Both the position numbers and the translations under genes were made by a program. A stretch of DNA of 64,000 bases from Sipunculus nudus. Its lineage: Eukaryota; Annelida; Sipuncula; Golfingiida; Sipunculidae. Of this stretch, positions 47,875 to 60,782 are shown one piece after another. The notes beneath the pieces were generated by a model. The model saw only the letters and a list, made by a program, of their open reading frames with translations, was not told where the DNA came from and did no database searches. The stretch spans positions 41,814,401 to 41,878,400 of the forward strand of contig CM049317.1 in assembly GCA_026874595.1 (NCBI GenBank). The letters are read 5' to 3'. Positions within the stretch are counted from its first letter, which is position 1, and each line of letters opens with the position of its first letter.

Positions 47875-48508
47875 ACGTCAGTGAAATTTGAGGCTCTACA
47901 GAATGTGACGGTACGTCAGTGTAAGTTGAGGCCCTAAACAAAGTGACGGTACGTCAATGTAAGTTGAGGCCCTAAACAATGTGACGGTAGGTCAATGTAA
48001 GTTGTGGCCCTAAACAATGTGACGGTACGTCAATGTAAGTTAAGGCTCTAAACAATGTGACGGTGCGTCAATGTAAGTTGTGGCCCTAAACAATGTGACG
48101 GTACGTCAATGTAAGTTGAGGACCTAAACAATGTGACGGTACGTCAATGTAAGTTGAGGCCCTAAACAATGTGACGGTACTTCAGTGTAAGTTGAGGCCC
48201 TAAACAAAGTGACGGTAGGTCAATGTAAGTTAAGGCTCTAAACAATGTGACAGTGCGTCAATGTAAGTTGTGGCCCTAAAGAATGTGACGGTACGTCAAT
48301 GTAAGTTAAGGCTCTAAACAATGTGACGGTACGTCAGTGTAAGTTGAGGCCCTAAACAATGTGACGGTACTTCAGTGTAAGTTGAGGCCCTAAACAAAGT
48401 GACGGTAGGTCAATGTAAGTTGAGGCCCTAAACAAAGTGACGGTACGCCTGTGTAAGTTGAGGCCCTAAAGAATATGACGGTTCGTCAGTGTAAGTTGAG
48501 GCTTGAAG
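47875..48508. repeat. 38-bp minisatellite, about 16 copies
   Basis: The unit is gtgacggtacgtcaatgtaa + gttgaggccctaaacaat. Variants (ggtagg, gcgtca, ttaaggctct, ttgtggccc) recur in order, indicating blockwise duplication. Each unit contains the near-palindrome tgacggtacgtca, close to a CRE-like tgacgtca. Whether that has any function is unknown. Confidence 0.95.
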
Positions 48509-48976
48509 AATCAATTTATCTTCCGCCGGGGGGGGGGGGGGGTTACTCTCTCTCTCCGTCTCTGTCACACACACACCTACATATATATATATACTTACAT
48601 GTATTTAATCTCATTTCAAATATATTATAATTATAAGGTTTCAGTAAATAAAGCAAAATGCTTCCTGTTTACGATATAATTCTAGACCAGGTTTAAAAAA
48701 AATATTCATAGCAAACTCATAAATAATAAACTCTTATATGGAACCGGAGTCTTTAGTTCTATTATACATTTCTATTAAATGTTATTCTGTGAATAGTCGG
48801 CGGGTGATGACTACTTTGAACACCCCCCCCCCCCCCAATCCTTGCCAAAAAGTGGGGGAAGGAATGGGAAGGGACGTCACTGAATTCTGATGTTTTAAAA
48901 ATTGTGACTTTATGCAAAAGTATGTTGAGTTGGCAGGGCATTTTAGCCTGTCAGAGAACGTTAAAGCATAAAAAGA

Positions 48977-49046
<70 letters not shown>

Positions 49047-49855
49047 CCACATATTTGACGCTGAATATGTGACGGTATTGTATATTTTAAACCTTTGTTC
49101 TACATACAAGACCGCATGCTTTGCTGCGCATGCGTATAATGGTATATATTTGAGAGTAATTTTATGTACCATGCATTCCTTGCCCGAAGTTGAACCAAAG
49201 TAAACCATGAGGATGTAAGCTGGGAAGAGCTATCGCCAGGGGGCCTGGGGACGCCGGACCACCGACACACAGCCATAGAGAAAGTGTGTTCACGTGTGTT
49301 ATCACCCCCGATACGCCATACATAGCATCAAACGTGCACACAATGTCAGTACAAAAATAGAAAGGTGATACTTAAGTTTAACAATAAATAAATAAAATAA
49401 ACTTCATTATACGTTGAAATATTGTAATCAAGAGACTAGATATTTGAGGATATATTAGTAATAACTTACATCTTTTATCTCGAGAAACTGGACCATATTG
49501 AACTTTAACCCTGCATAACCGAAAGCAACAGGCAAATATAAACAAAGCCTGTTCAGCGTGCTTTAAACACATACATACGCTACTGCTCAAAATAAGCACG
49601 CGGTTAATTTACTAAAATAAAACAATAGATCAATATGTTACAGTGAAAATGACAAATTCTATGAACAGCAACATAATAAAAACACATGCATGTACATGTA
49701 TATATACATGTGTGTGTATTTCTTATCATATTGACTACCATTGTGCAAGCTGTACTGATGAGTATGAGACGCAAGCTGTTGGTGTGAAGATCAGTGTCTT
49801 CGCGCCTCCCTCTTGGGCATAAGATGTTGTGACAAAATGAAGAGTATATACATTT
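48509..49855. repeat. Intergenic DNA with homopolymers and (TA)n
   Basis: A G run at 48529-48542, a C run at 48823-48836 and (TA)n at 48978-49045. No gene recognised. Confidence 0.7.
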
Positions 49856-49859
49856 GGTT

Positions 49860-50300
49860 CTTTTGCTCTCTGATTTAATTCTTTTTGTTCTCTGATTTGA
49901 TTCTATTTGCTATTTGATTTGGTTCTTTTTGTTCTTTGATTTGGTTCTTTTGTTCTTTGATTTGGTTCTTTTGTTCTTTGATTTGGTTCTTTTTGTTCTT
50001 TGATTTGGTTCTTTTTGTTCTTTGATTTGGTTCTTTTTGTTCTTTGATTTGGTTCTTTTTGTTCTCTGATTTGATTCTATTTGCTATTTGATTTGGTTCT
50101 TTTTGTTCTCTGATTTGATTCTATTTGCTATCGATTTGGTTCTTTTGTTCTTTGATTTGGTTCTTTTTGTTCTTTGAATTGTTTCTTTTTGCACTTTGAT
50201 TTGGTTCTTCTGTTCTTTGAATTGGTTCTTTTGTTCTTTGAGTTGGTTCTTTTTGGTCTCTTATTTGGGTCTTTTCTTCTCTAATTTGGTTCTTTTTGTG
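49860..50300. repeat. 21-22-bp T-rich minisatellite
   Basis: The unit is tttgatttggttctttttgt(tc), repeated about 20 times with increasing divergence to the right. It is strongly strand-asymmetric (T/G on the plus strand, almost no C or A). The Lys/Gln/Glu-rich minus-strand frame at 50121-50405 is a consequence. Confidence 0.93.
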
Positions 50301-50339
50301 GCTTGATTGAACACTTGTTTTTTTTTTAATTAATTCTTC

Positions 50340-50648
50340 TGTCCTTTGGTTCTTTTGATTTTTTCTTTTTCTTAAAATGCCCTTGACCACAACACACACA
50401 CACATACATATATATACACACCCGCTTTGTAGTCGTTAGATTTTACATTTAATGGGAAATGTCACTTGATAGGGAGATATTCAGTCTTGTTTAATACCAA
50501 AATTTAAATACATTTGTTTTTTTTTTATTTTATTCTTCTGTCCTTTGATACATTTTTTCTGTGGTTTGGTTCTTTTGATTTTTTTTCTTAAAATGATCTT
50601 GACCACAACACACACACACATATATATATATGTGTATATATATATGTA

Positions 50649-50720
<72 letters not shown>

Positions 50721-50810
50721 CGCCTGTAGTCGTTAGATTTTACATTTAATGGGAAACGCCATATGATAAGGAGATATTCAGTCTTGATTATTACCAAAAT
50801 TTAACAATTA
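50340..50810. repeat. Direct duplication of about 200 bp around CA/TA repeats
   Basis: cttaaaatg-cttgaccacaacacacac, a CA/TA tract, then tagtcgttagattttacatt + taatgggaaa and agatattcagtcttg occur at about 50372-50495 and again at 50586-50790. The copies differ mainly in the TA tract, about 15 bases versus 100. This is an example of recent duplication followed by microsatellite expansion. Confidence 0.88.
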
Positions 50811-51348
50811 TTTTACTCTTAAGGGGTCACACATTCTGTTTATAAAGCCAAATACTCAAATATTAATTTACAGTAAACAATTTATTCTTGTCTGAAAACT
50901 CATGTTTGAAAATTAGCTAGAATGTGGTCACCTTTAAGTCCATTAGATTCGAGTCTTTTTCAATGTGAAAACAAGCAATAGAAAACTTTATGGATTTGTA
51001 ACGAAGAGAAAATTTGATATTTACTTATTATTTGATATTTGATTTTACAATCCCAAGTTCTTTAATTTAGAATGTAAATGAATGTTACGGAGTAGTGTTA
51101 CAAAGCTGGTAACTCATCCAATTAATCATGAATTGACAGGTCAGAAATAAGTCTTCTCATATCTATTCTCTTTCTGTTTCGATATTCTGAAGACATTTTG
51201 TGATCATAGAATTGTCCATATGCGAATTGTGCTCAATCGGTTTCGTCTCTATAATTGTATATTATATGGTGTGTACTTGGTTGTGTATTTTTAAAATAAA
51301 AAAGTGAATGATAAAAAAAATCTAGTATATTAACCTTTAATTAGATCC

Positions 51349-51412
<64 letters not shown>

Positions 51413-52569
51413 TAACACGTATTCCTAAAACGTTCAGCAAATACGTGAAATTCCTAATTTACCCGGCAACTTAATGTATTTACTGAAATTTCCAGGAAAT
51501 TCATGTATTTCCTAAAATACGGGGCAAACATTTAAAACATTTACTGATATGAAAAGCATAGACAATTTGTTTCTGTTGCATATACTTACTTACTTACATC
51601 GTCAGAATTCATACTACCATGCATGGCCTAGCTGTGCATCATCATCAATATATATATACCTCTTCTGAATGCAAGTTATAGCATTTTTATCATCAAAACA
51701 ATGAAGTAGGCCCACTGTGTACCACTGAATAATTTTGATACCTTGATTCGAAAAGTATTTGATAAAATGAAATGAATTAAACTGTTATAATTGTCTATGA
51801 TTACAAAGACATTGTCTAACTACAATTTTAGCCACAAAAATTTTATACTGTCAACCGATGTAAACTTTTTTTTTTACATTAATTAATCATTGTACCAGTA
51901 TTTCTGTTATAAGAATATTCTGATGTCTGTGAACAAGGTGATATGTGCCCATGGATGAACATCGGTGGATGTTCAACTCTTCAGCCAAGACATTGCTTTT
52001 CTCGAAGTTTGCTACAGATTACCCTTGACACATATCCAACCTTGTATCTCACACTTGGATTTATATTTATGCATGGTCTATTTTTTTTAAAATTATATAT
52101 GAGAAGCTTTATGTAAAGAACTTCTATTCAGATAGCATTTAAAGCCAGTTTCATTAAGTTGTCAGATTTATCTGTTTATAATACAGGTATAACTCGCTTA
52201 TCTGTTTAAAAAAAATTGCATATCTGTTTTATGTGATTATCGATATCCTAAGGAAAGCTAATTTTATACATATCTCAAATGAATTTAGCAAACTGTGTTT
52301 TATACATGTTATTGTGTAGATCTGAAACATTTACAGTTTTCTTAATTTATTTGTAATCTTTTAAGAATTCATGTTTTTTTATATTGATTTTGTATGTAAC
52401 ACATTTCTTTTGTTCATTCAGTTTATACCTGAAATACAATAAAGAATTTACAATTCATGATTTTATTATGAGAGATCAGAACTGTTATAAGATAAAAGTA
52501 TTTTTTTTTTCTACATTTGTGATTATATACAATTTTGGATCAAATTTGAATGGAAGTGTTCAAGATGTG
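50811..52569. other. Non-genic interval, (TA)n at 51350-51413
   Basis: AT-rich. At 51423-51545, tacgtgaaattccta-like phrases (aatacgtgaaattcctaatt, attcatgtatttcctaaaat) form a weak degenerate repeat. No gene recognised. Confidence 0.5.
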
Positions 52570-52852
52570 AACAAATGAACCCATATGTGTGTTCATTTTT
52601 TTTTAAAATAAACATTTATTAGGCGTTCTCTTTCTGTTTCATCGTCTGAACACTTTTTTGTGTTATTTTTTTTACGCTTCAAAAGTGTTCAAATTGCCAT
52701 GTAAAAAAGTTTGGATGAAAAAACACAAGCGTTCATCTGTAAACACAGGCGTTCGTCTGTGTTTTTTTAACACTTGTAAGTGTGCTAAATCGGTTTCAAA
52801 TAGGTGATCATAAAGGCATTCAAATGCGGTCCCTTGATTTTACAGTGTATAC
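52570..52852. mobile_element. Possible short DNA element ending ttttacagtgtata
   Basis: Contains repeated gttca/gttcg-tctg phrases (gcgttcatctgt, ggcgttcgtctgtg) and aacactt/aagtgtt inverted words (gaacactt, cttcaaaagtgttc, aacacttgtaagtgtg). It ends at ttttacagtgtatac, a terminus type common in non-autonomous hAT-like elements. The opposite end was not defined. Confidence 0.35.
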
Positions 52853-53362
52853 ACATTCCATGGCCAAACCATAGAATGTGTACATTCTATGGGCCGCGGT
52901 TATGAAATGTGCACGTTCCATGCATGTGTACATTTATAACTCAAGCCATAGAATATAGAAAGGGCGCTCCTAAATACACGATTTGGCTCCCCCATGAAGC
53001 TCAAATATTGTTTTAATCTACTCACAGGCTGTAAACATGTGACTAATCTAAAGCAAAAATGATGTTGGTTATTACTTACAATACTTTGACACGTGTTGTT
53101 AATTGATCTCCAATCGTCAAACTGTAACTATTTTATGGAATATCAGTAAATATATTTTATTTTTATCAACATTTTTTCCAAACAAGAGTATTGATATCAG
53201 GGAAAGTTCAATGGAATTATACATATACTTCATGACCCTGGCAATGGAATGTACACATTCCATGATTTGGACCATATAGAATGTATACATCCATGAAATG
53301 TATACATTCTGTGGTTTGAGTCATAGAATTCACACATTCCATATAGTCATCTAAATTCTATA
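52853..53362. repeat. Two clusters of CATAGAATGT/ACATTCTATG palindromes
   Basis: At 52853-52960 and 53229-53362, palindromic words such as catagaatgtgtacattctatg-type arms, ggaatgtacacattcc and gaaatgtatacattctg occur about eight times. Individual words are self-complementary (aatgtgtacatt, aatgtacacatt). The two clusters flank about 270 bp of unique sequence. Both contain atagaa-t and tcatgg/ccatg-type words and may be the ends of one foldback element. Confidence 0.6.
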
Positions 53363-53363
53363 C

Positions 53364-53367
<4 letters not shown>

Positions 53368-53411
<44 letters not shown>
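53368..53411. repeat. (TA)n microsatellite
   Basis: About 44 bases of TA dinucleotides directly after the palindrome cluster. Confidence 0.95.
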
Positions 53412-53412
<1 letters not shown>

Positions 53413-54845
53413 CATGTATGATTCTCAATCATTATTGGTATCATAAGACTTTTTTTATATAATTTTGAAATTTTAAATTGAAATTTATTGATAAAGTTAT
53501 AATAATCAGGAGATCACTGAAAAGAATGTTAGAGGTATTAACTGCTGTTATGTTTCACGGTGCTATATATAATAACAACTTAGCACCCAGGCGATTATTC
53601 AACTCAACCACGTGATTTTCCTGTGTTTGATGTAACATCATGGAAATCTTTGCTGCACATTTATATATTTGTTGAATGATTTCCCTTTAATACCCATGGT
53701 ACCAGGCTAAATTGATGCGGGAGATGTTATCTCTGTCAGACCGTGCACGAAGCTGAGACGTCCTATATAGACGCCCACGGGGATCTAAAGTGTTTTATGT
53801 TAATTGTAACTGTCATCAAGTGGAGCAAAATTAGTGTTCTTCAAAGTGATGCCATCATGCGGAGTGAAGCTAGTTATATGGATATGTTAACTATACAGGC
53901 GATAGTGAGTGCAGTTTTTCCCTCGGGGTGATATATGACGGTAAGACGCTGATTACACAAACAAGACGGTGTACACCATGCTTTGATTTGAGTGGCCTCG
54001 GGCGCGTGGTTCTTACACCTTGGTCTTGCACGTCACAGTCAGGGCCCAGGATCGCACTCTTTAATTGTGTATGATCTCATCATAAGCGGTAAAAAGCACG
54101 GGTCCGCGCTCAAGTTACGTACGGCAGCTTTTCCCTTGAGTCTCATTATATTCTCAGGGATACAGCGAGACGGGACTTCAAACGCCCGCCATGTTGACAT
54201 TCAAAATAGCGGCCTGTTGTATATGGGTAACGAGAGAGGAAAGTATCGACATGAGAGCAGCGGGGTAAGCCGACTCGGCCTCCTCTCCTCCCCCCGGGGA
54301 TTCAGGTATTGCGTGCGTGCGTTACCGTTCACTTGATACCTATGACGGCTAACGTTTTTATCTTCTAGAATATCTTCTGATGTCGCCGTTTGGTTGTTCT
54401 CAGAATCCGGCAACAATAAGGGTTATATGCATGTCCCCATTACTGTAACTGTTAAACCTCATGTACCAGTGTGTCACATAAATTACACAAGCGAGTTAAA
54501 TTAATTCATCTAATATATAACAACAGATGTCCCGCTCAAAAAAAAAGTCCTCATAATTTTGGTGATATTTCTATCGGGTCGCGTTTGTCCAAGGCCTTCT
54601 GTGTAGGGGTCTATTGTGTATAATGACCCCAAAGTCGCTCCCAAAATATATAAATATGTGTGTAGGCCTTTACACCTGTTGTGTGCTGTTTTCCTAAATT
54701 TCCTAAATTTAAAAAATACTTAATTAAATACAATGTTTAATTCATGTATCTTTCAATCCGAAAATCTTGATGCAAGTTTTTCATAATAAGAAAACGCGTA
54801 TCCCCAACACAATGGATCAGGTATCGGTGAACAGTAAGTTTTAAG
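53412..54845. other. Non-genic interval with a GC-richer patch
   Basis: 53930-54350 is GC-richer and repeat-free (ggcctcgggcgcgtggttct ...). No frame shows a domain or convincing splice sites. It could be regulatory or an unrecognised non-coding exon. Confidence 0.35.
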
Positions 54846-54963
54846 TAGGTTTTGATATGTCACGTGATAAACTAAACGCAGGCGACCAGTCTGACAGTAG
54901 GCGACCAGTCTTAAAGCAGATGACCAGCCTGACAGTAGGCGACCAGTCTGACAGTGGGCAACC
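54846..54963 (+). repeat. Left arm of the inverted repeat at the 19-bp array edge
   Basis: Non-satellite leader ttttgatatgtcacgtgata + aactaaacgc followed by satellite with the marker variant cttaaagcagatgaccagcc. The reverse complement of the same leader plus variant is at about 56445-56563. Confidence 0.85.
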
Positions 54964-56444
54964 AGTCTGACAGTAGGCAACTAGTCTGACTGTGGCGCCG
55001 GCGTAGGTCTGATAATACAGGGAGCGGACGACCAGTTATCTGCTTTAAGACTGGTCGCCTACTGTCAGACTGGTCTCCTACTGTCAGACTGGTCGCCTAC
55101 TATCAGACTGGTCTCCAACTGTCAGACTGGTTATCTGCTTTAAGACTGGTCGCCTACTGTCAGACTGGTCTCCTACTGTCAGACTGGTCGCCTACTATCA
55201 GACTGGTCTCCAACTGTCACACTGGTCGCCTACTGTGAGACTGGTCTCCTACTGTCGGACTGGTCGCCTACTGTCAGACTGGTCGCCTACTGTCAGACTG
55301 GTCTCCTTCTGTCAGACTGGTCTCTTCCTGTCAGACTGTCGCCTTTCTGTCAGACTGGTCTCCTACTGTCAGACTGGTCGCCTACTGTCAGACTGGTCTC
55401 CTACTGTCAGACTGGTGGACTACTTTCACATAGGTCACCTACTGTTGGACTTGTTGCCTTCTGTCAGAATGGTCGCCCGCCCCCTATATTATCAGACCTC
55501 TAACCCGTTGCTACTGTCAGAGTGGTCGCCTACTGTCAGACTGGTCGCCTGCTCCCTGTATTATCAGACCTCTAACCCGTTGCTACTGTCAGACTGGTCG
55601 CCTACGGTCAGACTGGTCGTCCGCTCCCTATATTTTATCAGGCCTTACCCGGCGCTACTGTAAGACTGGTCTCCTACTGTCAGGGTGGTCGCCTACTGTC
55701 ATACTGGTCGCCTACTGTCAGACTGGTCGCCTACTGTCAGACTGGTCTCCTACTGTCCGACTGGTCGCCTGATGTCAGACTGGTCGCCTACTGTCAGACT
55801 GGTCTCCTACTCTCAGACTGGTCTCCTACTGTCAGACTAGTCGCCTACTGTCAGGCTGGTGGCTTACTGTCAGACTGGTCTCCTACTGTTAGACTGGTCT
55901 CCTAGTGTCAGACTGGTCTCCTACTGTCAGGGTGGTCGCCTACTGTCATACTAGTCGCCTACTGTCAGACTGGTCGCCTACTGTCAGACTGGTCTCCTAC
56001 TGTCAGACTGGTCGCCTAATGTCAGACTGGTCGCCTACTGTCAGACTGGTCTCCTACTGTCAGACTGGTTTCCTACTGTCAGACTAGTCGCCTTCTGTCA
56101 GGCTGGTCTCCTACTGTCAGGCTGGTCGCCTACTGTCTGACTGGTCTCCTAGTGTCAGACTGGTCTCCTACTGTGAGACTGGTCTCCTACTGTCAGACTG
56201 GTCTCCTACTGTGAGACTGGTCTCCTACTGTGAGACTGGTCGCCTACTGTGAGACTGGTCTCCTACTGTCAGAAGGCGACCAGTCTGATAGTAGGACGCC
56301 CATTGTCACTCTGTATTATCAGACCTCTAACTGGTCGTCCTACTATCAGACTGGTCGCCTTCTGTCAGGCTGGTCTCCTACTGTCAGCCTGGTCGCCAAC
56401 TGTGAGACTGGTCTCTTACTGTGAGACTGGTCTCCTACTGTCAG

Positions 56445-56563
56445 ACTGGTCTCCTACTGTCAGACTGGTCGCCTACTGTCAGACTGGTCATCTGCTTTAA
56501 GACTGGTCGCCTACTGTCAGACTGGTCGCCTGCGTTTAGTTTATCACGTGACATATCAAAACC
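56445..56563 (-). repeat. Right arm of the inverted repeat (orientation switch point)
   Basis: gtcatctgctttaagactgg ... tgcgtttagtttatcacgtg acatatcaaaa, the inverted partner of 54846-54963. At 56564 the satellite resumes in the opposite orientation, making this the centre of a second, satellite-only inverted repeat. Confidence 0.85.
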
Positions 56564-59500
56564 AGTCTGACAGTAGGCGACCAGTCTGACAGTAGGAGAC
56601 CAGTCTGACAGTAGGAGACCAGTCTGACAGTAGGAGACCAGTCTCACAGTAGGAGACCAGTCTGACAGTAGGCGACCAGTCTGACAGTAGGAGACCAGTC
56701 TGACAGTAGGCGACCAGGCTGACAGTAGGAGACCAGTCTGACAGTAGGCGACCACTCTGACAGTAGCAACGGGTTAGAGGTCTGATAATATAGGGGGCGG
56801 GCGACCATTCTGACAGAAGGCAACCAGTCCAACAGTAGGTGACCTATGTGAAAGTAGTCCAACAGTCTGACAGTAGGAGACCAGTCTGACAGTAGGCGAC
56901 CAGTCTGACAGTAGGAGACCAGTCTGATAGAAAGGCGACCAGTCTGACAGGAAGAGACCAGTCTGACAGAAGGAGACCAGTCTGACAGTAGACGACCAGT
57001 CTGACAGTAGGCGACCAGTCTGACAGTAGGAGACCAGTCTCACAGTAGGCGACCAGTGTGACAGTTGGAGACCAGTCTCACACTAGGAGACCAGTCTGAC
57101 AGTAGGCGACCAGGTTTACAGTAGGAGACCAGTCTGACAGTAGGCGACCAGTCTGACAGTAGGAGACCAGTCTGACAGTAGGAGACCAGTCTCACAGTAA
57201 GAGACCAGTCTCACAGTTGGCGACCAGGCTGACAGTAGGAGACCAGCTTGACAGAAGGCGACCAGTCTGATAGTAGGCGACCAGTCTGACAATAGGAGAC
57301 CAGTCTGACAGTAGGCGACCAGTCTTAAAGCAGATAACCAGTCTGACAGTTGGAGACCAGTCTCACAGTAGGCGACCAGTCTTACAGTAGGAGACCAGCC
57401 TTACAGAAGGCGACCAGTCCGACAGCAGGAGACCAGTCTGACAGTAGGAGACCAGTCTGACAGTAGGCGACAAGGCTGACAGTAGGAGACCAGTCTGACA
57501 GTAGGCGACCAGTCTCACAGTAGGAGACCAGTCTCACAGTAGGAGACCAGTCTGACAGTAGGCGACCAGTCTGACAGTAGGAGACCAGTCTGACAGTAGG
57601 CGACCAGGCTGACAGTAGGAGACCAGTCTGACAGTTGGCGACCAGTCTGACAGTAGGAGACCAGTCTGACAGTAGGAGACCAGTCTGACAGTAGGCGACC
57701 AGCCTGACAGTAGGAGACCAGCCTGACAGAAGGCGACCAGTCTGACAGTAGGAGACCAGTCTCACAGTAGGCGACCAGTCTCACAGTAGGGGACCAGTCT
57801 CACAGTAGGAGACCAGTCTCACAGTAGGAGACCAGTCTCACAGTAGGAGACCAGTCTGACACTAGGAGACCAGTCAGACAGTAGGCGACCAGCCTGACAG
57901 TAGGAGACCAGCCTGACAGAAGGCGACTAGTCTGACAGTAGGAGACCAGTCTGACAGTAGGAGACCAGTCTGACAGTAGGCGACCAGTCTGACATTAGGC
58001 GACCAGTCTGACAGTAGGAGACCAGTCTGACAGTAGGCGACCAGTCTGACAGTAGGCGACTAGTATGACAGTAGGCGACCACCCTGACAGTAGGAGACCA
58101 GTCTGACACTAGGAGACCAGTCTAACAGTAGGAGACCAGTCTGACATTAAGCCACCAGCCTGACAGTAGGCGACTAGTCTGACAGTAGGAGACCAGTCTG
58201 ACAGTAGGAGACCAGTCTGACAGTAGGCGACCAGTCTGACATTAGGCGACCAGTCGGACAGTAGGAGACCAGTCTGACAGTAGGCGACCAGTCTGACAGT
58301 AGGCGACCAGTATGACAGTAGGCGACCACCCTGACAGTAGGAGACCAGTCTTACAGTTGGAGACCAGTCCGACAGTAGGAGACCAGTCTGGCAGTAGGCC
58401 ACCAGTCTGACAGTAGGCCACCAGTCTGACAGTAGGCAACCAGTCTGACAGTAGGAGACCAGTCCCACAGTAGGCGACCAGTCTGACAGTAGGAGACCAG
58501 TCTCACAGTAGGCGACCAGTCTGACAGTAGGCGACCAGTGTGACAGTAGGCGACCACCCTGACAGTAAGAGACCAGTCTGACAGTAGGCGACCAGTCTGA
58601 CAGTAGGCGACCAGTCTGACAGTAGGCGACCAGTATGACAGTAGGCGACCATCCTGACAGTAGGACCCGGGTATGACAGTAGGCGACCAGTCTGACAGTA
58701 GGCGACCAGTCTGACAGTACGCGACCAGTATGACAGTAGGCGACCACCATGACAGTAGGACCCCAGTCTGACAGTAGGAGACCAGTATGACTGTAGGCGA
58801 CCAGTCTGACAGTAGGAGACCAGTATGACAGTAGGCGACCACCCTGACAGTAGAAGACCAGTCTGACAGTAGGAGACCGGTATGACAGTAGGCGACCACC
58901 CTGACAGTAGGAGACCAGTATGACAGTAGGCAACCACCCTGACAGTAGTAGACCAGTCTGACAGTAGGAGACCAGTCTGACAGTAGGCCACCAGTCTGAC
59001 AGTAGGAGACCAGTCTGACAGTAGGCGACCAGTCTGACAGTAGGCGACCAGTATGACAGTAGGCGACCACCCTGACAGTAGGAGACCAGTCTGACAGTAG
59101 GAGACCAGTCTGACAGTAGGCCACCAGTCTGACAGTAGGAGACCAGTCTGACAGTAAGAGACCAGTCTGACAGTAGGCGACCAGGCTGACAGTAGGAGAC
59201 CAGTCTGACAGTAGGAGACCAGTCTGACAGTAGGAGACCAGTCTGACAGTAGGAGACCAGTCTGACAGTAGGAGACCAGCCTGACAGTAGGAGACCAGCC
59301 TGACAGTAGGAGACCAGTCTGACAGTAGGAGACCAGTCTGACAGTAGGAGACCAGTCTGACAGTAGGAGACCAGTCTGACAGTAGGAGACCAGTCTGACA
59401 GTAGGAGACCAGTCTGACAGTAGGAGACCAGTCCCACAGTAGGCGACCAGTCTGACAGTAGGAGACCAGTCTCACAGTAGGCGACCAGTCTGACAGTAGG

Positions 59501-60708
59501 CGACCAGTGTGACAGTAGGCGACCACCCTGACAGTAAGAGACAAGTCTGACAGTAGGCGACCAGTCTCACAGTAGGAGACCAGTCTGACAGTAGGAGACC
59601 AGTCTCACAGTAGGAGACCAGTCTGACACTAGGAGACCAGTCAGACAGTAGGCGACCAGCCTGACAGTAGGAGACCAGCCTGACAGAAGGCGACTAGTCT
59701 GACAGTAGGAGACCAGTCTGACAGTAGGAGACCAGTCTGACAGTAGGCGACTAGTATGACAGTAGGCGACCACCCTGACAGTAGGAGACCAGTCTGACAC
59801 TAGGAGACCAGTCTAACAGTAGGAGACCAGTCTGACATTAAGCCACCAGCCTGACAGTAGGCGACTAGTCTGACAGTAGGAGACCAGTCTGACAGTAGAA
59901 GACCAGTCTGACAGTAGAAGACCAGTCTGACATTAGGCGACCAGTCGGACAGTAGGAGACCAGTCTGACAGTAGGAGACCAGTCTGACAGTAGGCGACCA
60001 GTCTGACAGTAGGCGACCACCCTGACAGTAGGAGACCAGTCTGACACTAGGAGACCAGTCTAACAGTAGGAGACCAGTCTGACAGTAAGCCACCAGCCTG
60101 ACAGTAGGCGACTAGTCTGACAGTAGGAGACCAGCCTGACAGTAGGAGACCAGTCTGACAGTAGGCGACCAGTCTGACATTAGGCGACCAGTCGGACAGA
60201 AGGGGACCAGTCTGACAGTAGGCGACCAGTCTGACAGTAGGCGACCAGTATGACAGTAGGCGACCACCCTGACAGTAGGAGACCAGTCTTACAGTTGGAG
60301 ACCAGTCCGACAGTAGGAGACCAGTCTGGCAGTAGGCCACCAGTCTGACAGTAGGCCACCAGTCTGACAGTAGGTAATCAGTCTGACAGTAGGAGACCAG
60401 TCCCACAGTAGGCGACCAGTCTGACAGTAGGAGACCAGTCTCACAGTAGGCGACCAGTCTGACAGTAGGCGACCAGTGTGACAGTAGGCGACCACCCTGA
60501 CAGTAGGAGACCAGTCTGACAGTAGGCGACCAGTCTGACAGTAGGCGACCAGTCTGACAGTAGGCGACCAGTATGACAGTAGGCCACCAGTCTGACAGTA
60601 GGAGACCAGTCCCACAGTAGGCCACCAGTCTGACAGTAGGAGGTTAGGTCTGATAATAGAGGGAGCGGGTGTATATATAATCATCGCAACGAATACTAAA
60701 AAACATTC

Positions 60709-60782
<74 letters not shown>

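Larger units (their letters stand above)
54846..60650. repeat. 5.8-kb array of a 19-bp satellite with orientation switches
   Basis: The unit is gaccagtctgacagtaggc (19 bp; a/c at the last position alternates). 54881-54985 and 56564-60640 are in this orientation, while 55035-56530 is in the reverse complement (gactggtcgcctactgtca). Three units are 57 bp, or 19 codons, so frames repeat every 19 residues (LLSDWSPTVRLVSYCQTG), giving open frames up to 442 codons on the minus strand. Variant blocks recur: ccagtcttacagttggagac ... caccctgacagta appears at 58343-58560 and 60283-60505, with a third partial copy at 59425-59545. A 22-nt module (ggtctgataata-agggagcgg and variants) sits at the left junction (about 55007), the right edge (about 60644) and inside. 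No real coding is inferred. Confidence 0.95.

Noticed and set aside
49860-50405. Lys/Glu/Gln-rich protein on the minus strand
   Set aside because: Produced by the T-rich 22-bp minisatellite; no unique flanking domain or start context.
58109-59437. 442-codon LLSDWSPTVRLVSYCQTG repeat protein
   Set aside because: By-product of the stop-free 19-bp satellite; equivalent frames occur in both orientations of the array.
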